Assembly: GCA_946405625.1 (NCBI GenBank)
Contig: CAMJHQ010000007.1
Span: 58,463-122,462 of the forward strand
Source of the DNA: an uncultured Lachnospiraceae bacterium
GTDB taxonomy: Bacteria; Bacillota; Clostridia; Lachnospirales; Lachnospiraceae
Direction of reading: 5' to 3'
Length of the DNA: 64,000 nucleotides
Shown piece after piece: positions 28,139 through 36,111 of this stretch. Within the stretch, counting starts at the first letter, position 1. Each line of letters opens with the position of its first letter. Under the pieces are notes generated by a model that ran no database searches, was not told the origin of the DNA, and was given only the letters and a program-made list of their open reading frames with translations. The position numbers and the translations under genes are program-made.

Positions 28139-28336
28139 TTATCTTCTCCCATTTACCAAAGAATCTATCATGTGCAGAATAACCGATATCGGTATTTTCG
28201 GATACATTTTCATTCTATCATATAACGGAAGTTCAAGAAACCTATAAAATGATTTTTTTGATTTTATTCAGGTATCAGCCCTTCCTCAACCTATGAAAAG
28301 CAAAGTTCATAAAATTATTCATCAATGTTCACGAGT

Positions 28337-28777
28337 TTATAATTCCGACTTCCAAGTCCAATTTTCTCCGCATGTTCCATCCAGATTCTTTACCAGATTA
28401 CCGATCAACTCAGGTTCCAGATAATTGCTTGACGGAGGTTCTCCCGTAGATATCTTGACCGCAATTTTCCCCTGCGGGTTCCAGTCTAATGCATTATATA
28501 TATTAACAAGACCTTCCGAAGAAATATCTGAAGTAAAATATACAATCGTATCCGATGAGTTGTCGGGATCAGGATATTCTTCAGTTTCCAGTTCTGTCTT
28601 ATCCACATTCTCAGTTACTTTTTCCGATTCAGTCGGCTCAATTTCCGTCGTATTTTCAATCCTGTTTTCATCTTGATCTTTCTCCGTCGAAATCTCCACA
28701 TTATCTCTGCCACAGGAACTCAATATAAGCATGAAAACTATAATCATTGCAAATCTTATCTTTAACGATTTACTCAT
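28337..28777 (-). pseudogene. Truncated DUF362 lipoprotein
   Basis: The 146-residue frame begins with a lipoprotein signal (FMLILSSCGRD), follows AGGAG, and has an acidic linker. The domain then reads VYFTSDISSEGLVNIYNALDW and GKIAVKISTGEPPSSNYLEPEL, the opening of DUF362-family proteins, which continue for a further 250 or more residues with an ECNTAYGG-type motif. Here the frame diverges right after NLVKNLDGT and stops 11 codons later (CGENWTWKSEL). I see no continuation in the 200 bp downstream, so this is probably a 3'-deleted remnant. Family assignment is by eye. Confidence 0.6.
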
Positions 28778-29025
28778 TTTATCGTCTCCTTTTCCTCTCC
28801 CACAACATTTTCTGAATACACAGATTACAAAGTATGTCAAAAATTCAAATAAAGAAATCTCAGATTCAGTTCAAGCCATTCTCATCGCAAACCTGCCCCA
28901 AGTTTATATGCATCATTCAAAGATTTACTTCGTTTCGTCATCGACGGAGTACCGCATGCAACACATCCTTCATTCCTGAATCTGATTTCATTTTCTCTTT
29001 CCGGTGATCTTTTTGGCATATATAT

Positions 29026-29706
29026 TCAGCGGGCGTTGTTCCCTAGTACGATTGAAACATTTCCATTTCCAAGTAATTCCTCAAGTTCCTTATCGGTTAA
29101 TCCATTAATCTTACCCAATCTCGTATACGCCCAGGAATTTGAGCCATAAAATATGACAATCTGATTTCCCGAATAAAGAACAATATCTCCCGGACTCGTA
29201 GTCGTCTGACTGTCATTACTCGGAAGAGATGTTCCAAGACTTCCGACCTGCTCAAATCCGCCATACATAGACATATTTATTTCTATTCCCGATCCGGCAA
29301 GATCTTTCAGAGCGTCAACGCTCTCATTATCTTCCCATTCAACAGAAATATTTCTATCTCCGATTGAAAGGATCAACTCATTCATAACTTCTTCCTCATC
29401 TGTCTGCTCTACTATCTGCTCAGCTTTTTGTTCTTCCTGCCGTTCTGCTTGTTGTTCTGCTTTTGACTCAGCTTGCCCGCCTTCGTTTTGCTCTTCCTGT
29501 TGAATTGTTTTTTGCTCTTCCTGCTCTGATATTCTATCAGGGCTATTCTCCCGATCAACAGTCAAATCCGGATCATCAGTTTCCTCAGAAATCTTTTCAT
29601 TTCCACCCTGCGAGAGAGAACTATCATTTGATGCCGGTCTGCCTGTACATGCAGAGATCAATACCATCATTACAATAGCATAGATTACACTTTTCGCTTT
29701 TTTCAT
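29026..29706 (-). CDS. Lipoprotein with C-terminal cyclophilin-like domain
   Basis: A 226-residue exported lipoprotein (MKKAKSVIYAIVMMVLISAC, Cys20). A long Glu/Gln-rich linker (about 40-110, repeats of the type AEQQAERQEEQ) leads to a domain of about 115 residues reading ISVEWEDNESVDALKDL, MYGGFEQVGSLGTSLP, SPGDIVLYSGNQIVIFYGSNSWAYTRLGKI, the pattern of the cyclophilin-like (PF18050) family. Function unknown. It follows the alpha/beta hydrolase by 11 bp, so co-transcription is likely. Confidence 0.8.
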   Translation of the reverse strand: MKKAKSVIYAIVMMVLISACTGRPASNDSSLSQGGNEKISEETDDPDLTVDRENSPDRISEQEEQKTIQQEEQNEGGQAESKAEQQAERQEEQKAEQIVEQTDEEEVMNELILSIGDRNISVEWEDNESVDALKDLAGSGIEINMSMYGGFEQVGSLGTSLPSNDSQTTTSPGDIVLYSGNQIVIFYGSNSWAYTRLGKINGLTDKELEELLGNGNVSIVLGNNAR

Positions 29707-29717
29707 AAATAAATCCT

Positions 29718-30719
29718 TTAATTAAAATGTTCACTCATGAAGCTCTCTATCTTATCGAACGGGATATAATCCTTATCTCCACCGTCATACAGATCTGTGT
29801 GTACAGCTTCGGGGATTATCATAAGTTCTTTATTATCTGCATACTTGCTGTCCTTAATCATATCCGCATAAGCATCTTTACTAAAATAGCATGAATGTGC
29901 CTTTTCTCCATGGATAAGCAGAACTGCACTTCTTATCTCATTGCTGTACTTAAGTATCGGCTGATTCACAAAAGACTCACAACCTATCACATTCCATCCA
30001 CCGTTTGAATTAAGGCTCCTCTTATGATATCCTCGATCAGTCTTGTAATAATCATAGTAGTCCTTTACAAAGAAAGGTGCGTCCTCCGGAAGAGGATCGA
30101 CAACTCCTCCGCCAAGTTTATACTCACCTGCTTTAATATCTTCAAGCCTCTGAGCACACATAGCTGCCTTATGCTGATATCTTGCCTCTTCACTGTCTTC
30201 TGAGTCAAAATAGCCCTTGGCATTTACTCTTGTCATATCATACATCGTCATAGCAACCGTAGCTTTAATCCTTGTATCAAGAGCAGCTGTATTGATAGCC
30301 ATTCCTCCCCAGCCGCAGATTCCGATGATACCGATCCTGTCAGGATCAACTTTGTCATTCAGTGAAAGAAAATCAACTGCCGCCATAAAGTCCTCGGTAT
30401 TGATATCCGGGGAAGCCATATATCTTACATTTCCGCCACTCTCACCTGTAAATGAAGGATCAAACGCTATCGTCAGGAATCCTCTCTCTGCCATTGTCTG
30501 CGCATATAGTCCGCTGCACTGCTCCTTTACCGCACCGAAAGGTCCGCTTACAGCAATCGCCGGAAGCTTGCCCTCCTTAGCCTTAGGCACATACATATCC
30601 GCAGCAAGTGTAATACCATATCGATTAACAAAAGTCTCTTTGCTATGCTCCACCTTATCGCTCTTCGGAAATGTTTTATCCCATTCATTTACCAGTTTCA
30701 GTTCTTCCTTCTTTATCAT
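29718..30719 (-). CDS. Alpha/beta hydrolase lacking the usual nucleophile serine
   Basis: A 333-residue cytoplasmic protein of the alpha/beta hydrolase superfamily, in the group with an N-terminal cap reading GITLAADMYVPK. The nucleophile elbow, RIGIIGICGWGGMAINTAA, has Trp where Ser is expected in the C-x-S-x-G-G form of this group; the only nearby nucleophile is the Cys two residues earlier. Other conserved points include FDPSFTGESGG and the C-terminal histidine in PEAVHTDLYD. It follows a small gene by 30 bp and lies divergent from the LysR regulator, which may control it. Confidence 0.82.
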   Translation of the reverse strand: MIKKEELKLVNEWDKTFPKSDKVEHSKETFVNRYGITLAADMYVPKAKEGKLPAIAVSGPFGAVKEQCSGLYAQTMAERGFLTIAFDPSFTGESGGNVRYMASPDINTEDFMAAVDFLSLNDKVDPDRIGIIGICGWGGMAINTAALDTRIKATVAMTMYDMTRVNAKGYFDSEDSEEARYQHKAAMCAQRLEDIKAGEYKLGGGVVDPLPEDAPFFVKDYYDYYKTDRGYHKRSLNSNGGWNVIGCESFVNQPILKYSNEIRSAVLLIHGEKAHSCYFSKDAYADMIKDSKYADNKELMIIPEAVHTDLYDGGDKDYIPFDKIESFMSEHFN

Positions 30720-30748
30720 GATACATGTCCTCCGTTATCATTTTCTGA

Positions 30749-30970
30749 TTATATTCCAACTTCTTTTTGTGTCTGTCTGATCAGATAATCCATTCTGTCA
30801 ACTCTTCTCTGACTGTTATGCATTTCTTCTACCAGATCACATCTGCATTTACGAAGATGTTTAATAAGAGCTTCACCGTCACCACTCTCATATAATGCTT
30901 TGGCTCTGTTTATATCTTCCATACGGCATCCGTTATCATTCAGATTGTCGATCAGCATCATCAAATCCAT
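30749..30970 (-). CDS. Small helical protein of unknown function
   Basis: A 73-residue, almost wholly helical protein containing RAKALYESGDGEALIKHLRKCRCDLVEEMHNSQRRVDRMDYLIRQTQKE. The second half resembles the coiled-coil tail of MerR-family regulators but there is no DNA-binding domain. The ATG at 30970 is preceded by GAGGTGAG, a good ribosome binding site. It is the first gene of a unit with the alpha/beta hydrolase and is divergent from LysR. Confidence 0.65.
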   Translation of the reverse strand: MDLMMLIDNLNDNGCRMEDINRAKALYESGDGEALIKHLRKCRCDLVEEMHNSQRRVDRMDYLIRQTQKEVGI

Positions 30971-31030
30971 ACATCTCACCTCGCAAACTTATTGTATCTG
31001 CTTGACGAATACATCGCTAATGAATAAAAT

Positions 31031-31062
31031 GAATATCATGATATTCCATATTGGAATATCAT
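31031..31062. promoter_or_regulatory. Nested palindromic operator in the LysR divergent promoter
   Basis: A perfect 16-bp palindrome GAATATCATGATATTC (31031-31046) overlaps a second inverted repeat with 10-bp arms ATGATATTCC (31038-31047) and GGAATATCAT (31053-31062). The GATATTCC half-site therefore occurs three times in 32 bp between the two divergent starts. This fits a LysR-family binding region with recognition and activation sub-sites, controlling both the regulator and the 30970 unit. Confidence 0.65.
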
Positions 31063-31131
31063 ATTCTGAAGAACGACAATGCGAAGCTTTTGAGTGCACT
31101 GTAATAATGAGCAGTGCATATGGAGGTTACC

Positions 31132-32007
31132 ATGGAAATAAAAAGTCTGAGATATTTTCTTGCAGTCGCAAGAGAAGAGAATATGACAAAAGCTGCGGAC
31201 ATGCTTCATGTCACGCAGCCAACACTTTCAAAAACATTGAAATCACTTGAAGATGAACTTGGAAAGAAATTATTTACACGTCATAGCTTCAGCATTTCTC
31301 TGACAGATGAGGGTATGCTTCTTCGCGATCGTGCGGAAGACTTGATTGCTATGGCAGACAAAATAGAACAGGAATTCATCACCCTTGATGATATCACGGG
31401 CGGTGATATATATTTCGGCCTTGCCGAAAGTTACCAGATCAGATATCTGGCTAAAGAAATTCACAAACTGAAAAAAATATATCCCGGTTTTACCTATCAC
31501 ATCACCAGCGGCGATACTGAGCAGGTAACCGAAAAGCTGGATAAGGGTCTGCTTGATTTTGCAGTACTGTGCGAAAAGCCGAATACGGCCAAGTATGACT
31601 ATGTCAAATTCCCGGAGGCAGATATCTGGGGCGCTGTCATGCCCGCAGACCATCCTCTTGCAGGAAAAAAGCATATAAAGATAAAGGACCTGATCGGTCA
31701 GCCGCTCTTCTGTTCCGAACAGAGCTGGAATATCGAGATTCCTGCCTGGGCAGGGAATGACTTTGAAAAGCTTCATCTTGAAGGCTCTTTCCGTCTGTCC
31801 TATAACGGATCGATGTTTGCAAAAGAAGGGCTCGGCATTCTTCTGACATTCAAACATCTGATTGATTGTTCCGAAGAAAGCGGACTCGTATTTCGTCCTC
31901 TATCGCCCAAACAGACCTCGGAACTGTATCTGATATGGAATAAATATCCTGCATTTACCCCCATAGCAGATAGATTTCTTGCTCAGATAAAAGAATCATT
32001 TTCATAA
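31132..32007 (+). CDS. LysR-family transcriptional regulator
   Basis: A 291-residue regulator with the classic N-terminal winged HTH (MEIKSLRYFLAVAREENMTKAADMLHVTQPTLSKTLKSLEDELGKKLFTR) and a two-lobed effector domain from about residue 90. The ATG at 31132 follows GGAGG. It is one of only two plus-strand genes and is divergent from the small helical protein/alpha-beta hydrolase unit, its probable target. The effector is unknown. Confidence 0.93.
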   Translation: MEIKSLRYFLAVAREENMTKAADMLHVTQPTLSKTLKSLEDELGKKLFTRHSFSISLTDEGMLLRDRAEDLIAMADKIEQEFITLDDITGGDIYFGLAESYQIRYLAKEIHKLKKIYPGFTYHITSGDTEQVTEKLDKGLLDFAVLCEKPNTAKYDYVKFPEADIWGAVMPADHPLAGKKHIKIKDLIGQPLFCSEQSWNIEIPAWAGNDFEKLHLEGSFRLSYNGSMFAKEGLGILLTFKHLIDCSEESGLVFRPLSPKQTSELYLIWNKYPAFTPIADRFLAQIKESFS

Positions 32008-32040
32008 TATACCAAACTAATTTTTATGATCGTGATACCG

Positions 32041-32469
32041 TCACATGTCCATGCTCAGTCTTATAAACAGAAAAATCATAGTACCGACAGGCCAGCCTGC
32101 AACTGTTATCCACAAAAGAGCCTCAGGATTCATGTTACTGGTCATTCCAAACATAAGGAATAATACATATATCATAGCTGCAAACATTAGGATTCCGAAG
32201 AACAGAACAACTGCAACTGCACCAAACTTTTCCGCTCCTGAAAAAACTGTTATATCCACGCGCTTCTTCATAAGTCTATAAAGAAAATAAACAGCACCCG
32301 CATAGATAACAAACCCTACAACATACATTAAGTAATTATATTCAAAGATATCACCGCTTGTAATAAATGAACTGTAATTTCCGATAAATGTTTTTCCAAG
32401 TGTCTGAATGTACTCACATAAGCAAGCCAGTGGAATCAATAAAATCATATATATAATTAAAAATCCCAT
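32041..32469 (-). CDS. Hypothetical membrane protein
   Basis: A 142-residue protein with four predicted helices (about 2-20, 45-65, 80-108 and 115-135) and no recognisable family. It ends 34 bp from the convergent LysR stop and follows the gene at 32526 by 57 bp. Base composition is more AT-rich than the glycosidase region. It could be part of an old accessory segment next to the island. Confidence 0.6.
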   Translation of the reverse strand: MGFLIIYMILLIPLACLCEYIQTLGKTFIGNYSSFITSGDIFEYNYLMYVVGFVIYAGAVYFLYRLMKKRVDITVFSGAEKFGAVAVVLFFGILMFAAMIYVLFLMFGMTSNMNPEALLWITVAGWPVGTMIFLFIRLSMDM

Positions 32470-32525
32470 ATCAAAACTCCTTACTTTGATTGAAACCGAC
32501 TGTATTATGCAGTCTATTTATTTTA

Positions 32526-33314
32526 TCAATCCCATAATTCCCAAAAGTGCTTTGAGAATAGTTCAAAGAATTCATTTTTACACTGATTTCTATAATCGAA
32601 TATCTTTCTTTCATATTCGAAATACATATCATTTATTTCCTGAGCCGTCGGATAGCGGTCAGGAAAATCAGTTGGAAAATACATTTTAGATGAACCTTTT
32701 TCTTTTTCCAATTTTTTCTCTTCGTCGGTTTTGGCTTTCTCACCAAACCAGCCAAGTTCCCTTCTAAATCTGGTCTGTAAGCTATGATACGCTCTAGAAT
32801 ACGGATTTTTCATAGAACACTTATCTTCATCCATTTCATTAATCAGAAAAATCAGTCTATCCAAGATTTGTTCCCATTTTTCATTAGCAGCTTCTCTTTC
32901 TTCATCTGTACACACCATAGATGGTAAAAATGAAGAAGGAATTCCATTATGTTTTTTTCTGAACTGTTTAAGCATTGGAGAAATGGTATCCATAAACCAA
33001 GTATTCATATTCCAAACATCTGTGTCAGCATATCCCCTTTTAGCTCGCTGCTGACCGGCCTTCGCTTTATATGCTTCTTCCTCTTTATAAAAGCTGATCC
33101 TGCCACGAAGTCTACTATCAAGCTTCTTAGTAATGTCACTTACATACACCGGATAGTCCCGTTCAAAATCATCCTTAAACTCTTTCTTATATTTATCGGA
33201 TACTTTTTCCTTAAAGATTTTATAGTAATAACAATCAACTATCAGTTTGTCTATACCATCCGTTAATTCCTGCTCACTCTTGAGTTCAGCATACCTTTGC
33301 TGAATTGTTTTCAT
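32526..33314 (-). CDS. Hypothetical protein, phage-protein-like
   Basis: A 262-residue charged, helical protein of unknown function. The middle part, GYADTDVWNMNTWFMDTISPMLKQFRKKHNGIPSSF followed by EKWEQILDRLIFLINEMD, resembles a short uncharacterised motif seen in phage and mobile-element proteins of Firmicutes (a D-x-W-N-hydrophobic helix, then W-x-x-I-L-D). The ATG at 33314 follows AAGGGGAAAG. This resemblance and its place beside the island suggest it came with mobile DNA. Confidence 0.6.
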   Translation of the reverse strand: MKTIQQRYAELKSEQELTDGIDKLIVDCYYYKIFKEKVSDKYKKEFKDDFERDYPVYVSDITKKLDSRLRGRISFYKEEEAYKAKAGQQRAKRGYADTDVWNMNTWFMDTISPMLKQFRKKHNGIPSSFLPSMVCTDEEREAANEKWEQILDRLIFLINEMDEDKCSMKNPYSRAYHSLQTRFRRELGWFGEKAKTDEEKKLEKEKGSSKMYFPTDFPDRYPTAQEINDMYFEYERKIFDYRNQCKNEFFELFSKHFWELWD

Positions 33315-33385
33315 AATACTTTCCCCTTCGACCATCATAATCTAATTATACGACGTAAACGTGGAATTAAATCTGCCATAATACA

Positions 33386-33712
33386 TTAATAATTTATCAT
33401 GAAATAAGAAACCACTGCATATATCACTGTAATGATTGCAATAGGTACTACAATAATTGGAATAAGATCAATACAATTGACCAAAATAAGTATTCCGCTG
33501 ATTAAAAACATAATACTGCACATGAGGAAACATATAGCCGACTGTCTATAATAAGGACTTTTGTCCATCTGTTCTCTTTCTTCTTTACTTGCATTTAAAT
33601 ATTGATTGTTAAGTAAAAAACCTTTTTCCATAAAAGAAAATACAGATAATACGCCAAATGCTCCTGCAAGTACAAACACGATAATTAATGTCATCAAGTC
33701 TTCTGAAGCCAT
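33386..33712 (-). CDS. Small membrane protein, DUF3784-like
   Basis: A 108-residue protein with three helices (about 7-28, 55-77 and 82-103). Between helices one and two lies GFLLNNQYLNASKEEREQMDKSPYYRQSA, similar in pattern to the DUF3784 family of small Firmicute membrane proteins (a K-G-x-G-Y-N-T-L-S-x-E-E-K-E-K-Y-D-like stretch). Function unknown. Confidence 0.6.
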   Translation of the reverse strand: MASEDLMTLIIVFVLAGAFGVLSVFSFMEKGFLLNNQYLNASKEEREQMDKSPYYRQSAICFLMCSIMFLISGILILVNCIDLIPIIVVPIAIITVIYAVVSYFMINY

Positions 33713-33860
33713 AACAAAACCCCTTTCCCCAAAATATAAAATTTAATTAAACGGTTTATTCTTCAATATGTGCGATTTACTGTAATTATGTACCAATTAT
33801 ATCATAATTCCGGGCAGAAACAATTGAATTATATATGATCAATTCACTCCATAAATAGTC

Positions 33861-33902
33861 AATTCAATTTACTCATTTTGAGCAAAATGAGTAAATTGAA
33901 TT
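33861..33902. repeat. Perfect 20-bp hairpin
   Basis: Arms 33861-33880 and 33883-33902 are exact reverse complements of 20 bp separated by only two bases (AG). Neither side has a U-run, so it is not an ordinary terminator. It lies 17 bp outside the diverged repeat that flanks the island's left end. It might be the end of a small transposable element or a recombination or replication structure. Confidence 0.75.
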
Positions 33903-33918
33903 ACGAAGTGACTAAATT

Positions 33919-34057
33919 AAAACACGGCTATGCTTTTCAACATAACCGTGTAGTTAGAATCAGTTCTCTTTGTTGTTAATTTAAATAATTTGGTCGCAAA
34001 TTGGTCGTAATTCCAATCCTCGACTACTGCACCCACCCTTGTAAATAAAGGATTTAC
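33919..34057. repeat. Diverged duplicate of the island right end, outside its left boundary
   Basis: This stretch matches 46734-46870 base for base over most of its length (roughly four in five bases by eye). It has the same 11-bp terminator stem ACACGGCTATG/CATAACCGTGT (33922-33951), two 11-bp arm repeats TTGGTCGCAAA and TTGGTCGTAAT (33990-34011), and the sequence leading into the core. Arm-type sites belong inside an element, so their presence outside suggests the remains of a second, related element once in tandem. Confidence 0.75.
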
Positions 34058-34083
34058 TTCTTCTCTGACTTAAGTGTCGGGAA
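34058..34083. repeat. Left attachment core
   Basis: These 26 bp are identical to 46871-46896 inside the 3' end of lysS (begins TTCTTCTCTGAC, ends GTGTCGGGAA). They are a duplicated attachment core. The match ends exactly where the lysS reading frame is replaced by island sequence, which marks the left junction. Confidence 0.9.
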
Positions 34084-34185
34084 TATTAACTAAATATCAC
34101 ATAATTCGTTATTGCCCTTTATTACTCTATTTCTACGCCAATGCTGCATGTTAATTTTTGCTTATCTCTACATATCTATACGTAA

Positions 34186-34218
34186 CCGGTCGCAAACCAG
34201 TCGCAAACCGGTCGCAAA
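34186..34218. repeat. Three tandem 11-bp integrase arm-type repeats
   Basis: CCGGTCGCAAA, CCAGTCGCAAA and CCGGTCGCAAA are directly adjacent, about 100 bp inside the left core and just before the integrase stop. The GGTCGCAAA motif recurs near the other end (46806-46827). This is the pattern of arm sites bound by the N-terminal domain of tyrosine integrases. Confidence 0.75.
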
Positions 34219-34223
34219 TCCTA

Positions 34224-35465
34224 TCATGCCATCTGTGCTTTCTTCTGCTTATAAAAGTATTCATCAAAATTAATCAATTCTGCCTTCTTCAAATCTTTGG
34301 TTGCTTCAGCATAGATATCAAGTGTTGTTTCTGCATCAGCATGTCCGAGAATCGACTGCATAGCTTTTATATTTACTCCCGCTTCACACATTCTGGTTGT
34401 AAAAGTATGCCTCAAAGAGTGATTAGTAAATTTCGGAAGTATTATTGCATCTCCCCTATGATTCTTATCAAGGACCTCATAATTACAATCTCTGATAATT
34501 CTTTTCAGAGCCTTATTAAGTGTCCCCTGATGCTGCACACATCCAAATCGATTAATAAAAATAAAATCCCTATATCCGTCTACAACGGAAGTACTCTTTA
34601 ATCCGACTTCCTCCTGATATTCTTTTTCCATGATAAACGCAGCTTTCACCTTTGGCAGCATTGGAATAACTCTCTCGCCTGCTTTTGTTTTAGTGGTATT
34701 GATAGCATATTTACATCTTTCCTCATCCCTCTTATCGAAGTAAACCAAAGTATGATTTACATTGATTATTTCTTCTTCCAGATCGATATCTTCCCATCTA
34801 AGCCCGGTTATTTCACCAACACGCATTCCAGTATATAACATAACAATAAATATTGGATACCATCTATGATATGGTCCCTGCTTACTAAGATACATCTCTA
34901 ACAAATTCTGTTCATCAACTGTTAAAGCTCTCCTTTTATCTATTTCATAATTGCGTGCTTTCTTAAGTTCTTTCAGTGCACTATCAGCCGGATTATATCT
35001 GAGATAATCATCCTCTACGCCCAACTCTAAAACCTGATGTAATACCGTATGGATACTGTCTATAGTATAAAGTTTTAAACCACGTACATCAGCAAGAGTA
35101 TTATAAAAACTTCTTACGTCAGACCGTTTTAGATCTGCAATCTTACTTTTTCCGAAATCAGGTTCAACAAACATCTCATACATATACTTATAGTTTGCCA
35201 AAGTGTTTTCTTTAAGACCTCTCTTGACCTGAACCCAACTATGATATAAGTCATTGATTGTAAGATTATTCTTCTCAGCTCTTACACCATCCAAAACATC
35301 TCTGAGCACATCCATTTCTTTCTCACGCAATTCTTCAAGGGTAACTGCACTTATAGAATGCCTGTTTCCTCGTTTGTCTCTCCATTTAAATTCATATGTA
35401 CCACAGCTTCTCTGGTACTCGCCTTCTTTCAAGACTCTGTTTCTCTTATCTTTTCTCCTCGCCAT
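34224..35465 (-). CDS. int: Tyrosine recombinase / integrase (Tn916-type)
   Basis: A 413-residue site-specific recombinase. The N-terminal arm-binding domain (about 12-60, CGTYEFKWRDKRGNRHSISAVTLEEL) matches the Tn916 Int type, then a SAM-like core-binding domain (about 68-160) and the catalytic domain with Arg215 (YTGMRVGE), Lys259 or 261, His349-x-x-Arg352 (NHSLRHTF), His375 (LGHAD) and Tyr385 (TLDIYAEA). All catalytic residues are present. The ATG at 35465 follows AAAGGAGG. Its gene ends beside the tandem arm sites, so it should integrate and excise this island. Confidence 0.96.
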   Translation of the reverse strand: MARRKDKRNRVLKEGEYQRSCGTYEFKWRDKRGNRHSISAVTLEELREKEMDVLRDVLDGVRAEKNNLTINDLYHSWVQVKRGLKENTLANYKYMYEMFVEPDFGKSKIADLKRSDVRSFYNTLADVRGLKLYTIDSIHTVLHQVLELGVEDDYLRYNPADSALKELKKARNYEIDKRRALTVDEQNLLEMYLSKQGPYHRWYPIFIVMLYTGMRVGEITGLRWEDIDLEEEIINVNHTLVYFDKRDEERCKYAINTTKTKAGERVIPMLPKVKAAFIMEKEYQEEVGLKSTSVVDGYRDFIFINRFGCVQHQGTLNKALKRIIRDCNYEVLDKNHRGDAIILPKFTNHSLRHTFTTRMCEAGVNIKAMQSILGHADAETTLDIYAEATKDLKKAELINFDEYFYKQKKAQMA

Positions 35466-35489
35466 ATAAAAACCTCCTTTCAAATAACA

Positions 35490-35539
35490 ACAGGGAGAAC
35501 GATTCTACGCTAATTATAGCTATAGACTGTTCTCCCTGT
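35490..35539 (-). other. Stem-loop between xis and int
   Basis: Perfect 11-bp arms ACAGGGAGAAC (35490-35500) and GTTCTCCCTGT (35529-35539) with a 28-base loop fill most of the 94-bp gap between xis and int. There is little U-run. It may reduce read-through into int or bind a regulator. Confidence 0.55.
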
Positions 35540-35559
35540 CCAAAGTGCGACACAAATCT

Positions 35560-35757
35560 TTATATCGAAAACATCTTTGATAGATACTCTTCAAGTTGTT
35601 TTCTCTTGATCAACCTTTTATTACCAACCCACAAAACGAAGGGGCATCTATCATCATCCGAAATCTCTCGCAATTTATTCACCCCAATATTGAAATACGC
35701 CGCAGCCTCTTCCAATGTAAGGTTTGATTTTTCATATATCGGTACTTCATACTTCAA
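35560..35757 (-). CDS. xis: Excisionase
   Basis: A 65-residue winged-helix protein of the Tn916 Xis type: MKYEVPIYEKSNLTLEEAAAYFNIGVNKLREI, then CPFVLWVGNKRLIKRKQLEEYL. Its size and the pattern of an N-terminal recognition helix followed by a basic hairpin match the family. It lies 94 bp before int on the same strand, the usual order. It would bend DNA at the ends and favour excision. Confidence 0.93.
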   Translation of the reverse strand: MKYEVPIYEKSNLTLEEAAAYFNIGVNKLREISDDDRCPFVLWVGNKRLIKRKQLEEYLSKMFSI

Positions 35758-35930
35758 GACACCGCCTCCTTTCTGTATATTCTATATAGAATTATAAACC
35801 ATAGGCTAAAAGAAAAATCATCATAATCGTTAATAATATCAACAAAAGTTATCATATATGTATAAATTATGATTTTTTTCCACTGGAAAAAATCTTACTG
35901 TAAGTACCTAAGGGGTTTGGGGCATTCCCC

Positions 35931-35990
35931 AAAAAAAGAGGGTTTATGTTAATTCAATGCAATCGTTATTTGCACAATTAACATAAACCC
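35931..35990 (-). terminator. Terminator of the RTX operon (15-bp stem)
   Basis: Arms GGGTTTATGTTAATT (35940-35954) and AATTAACATAAACCC (35976-35990) pair perfectly. On the minus strand the stem is followed by TCTTTTTTT. The 21-base loop, with its own TGCAA/TTGCA pairing, is long for a terminator. A second small stem, TTTGGGG/CCCCAAA, lies at 35916-35933. The rest of 35758-36111 holds only the xis promoter region and no gene I can support. Confidence 0.7.
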
Positions 35991-36111
35991 GTTGCTTGCC
36001 TGTTTTTGGACATTCCCTATTCCGACCGTTCAGGCGATAGTCAGGAGTATTTTTCAAACACCGTGTACAAGATGTTTGTAAACCATTTTTATATAGCTGT
36101 CAAAAATGTAA

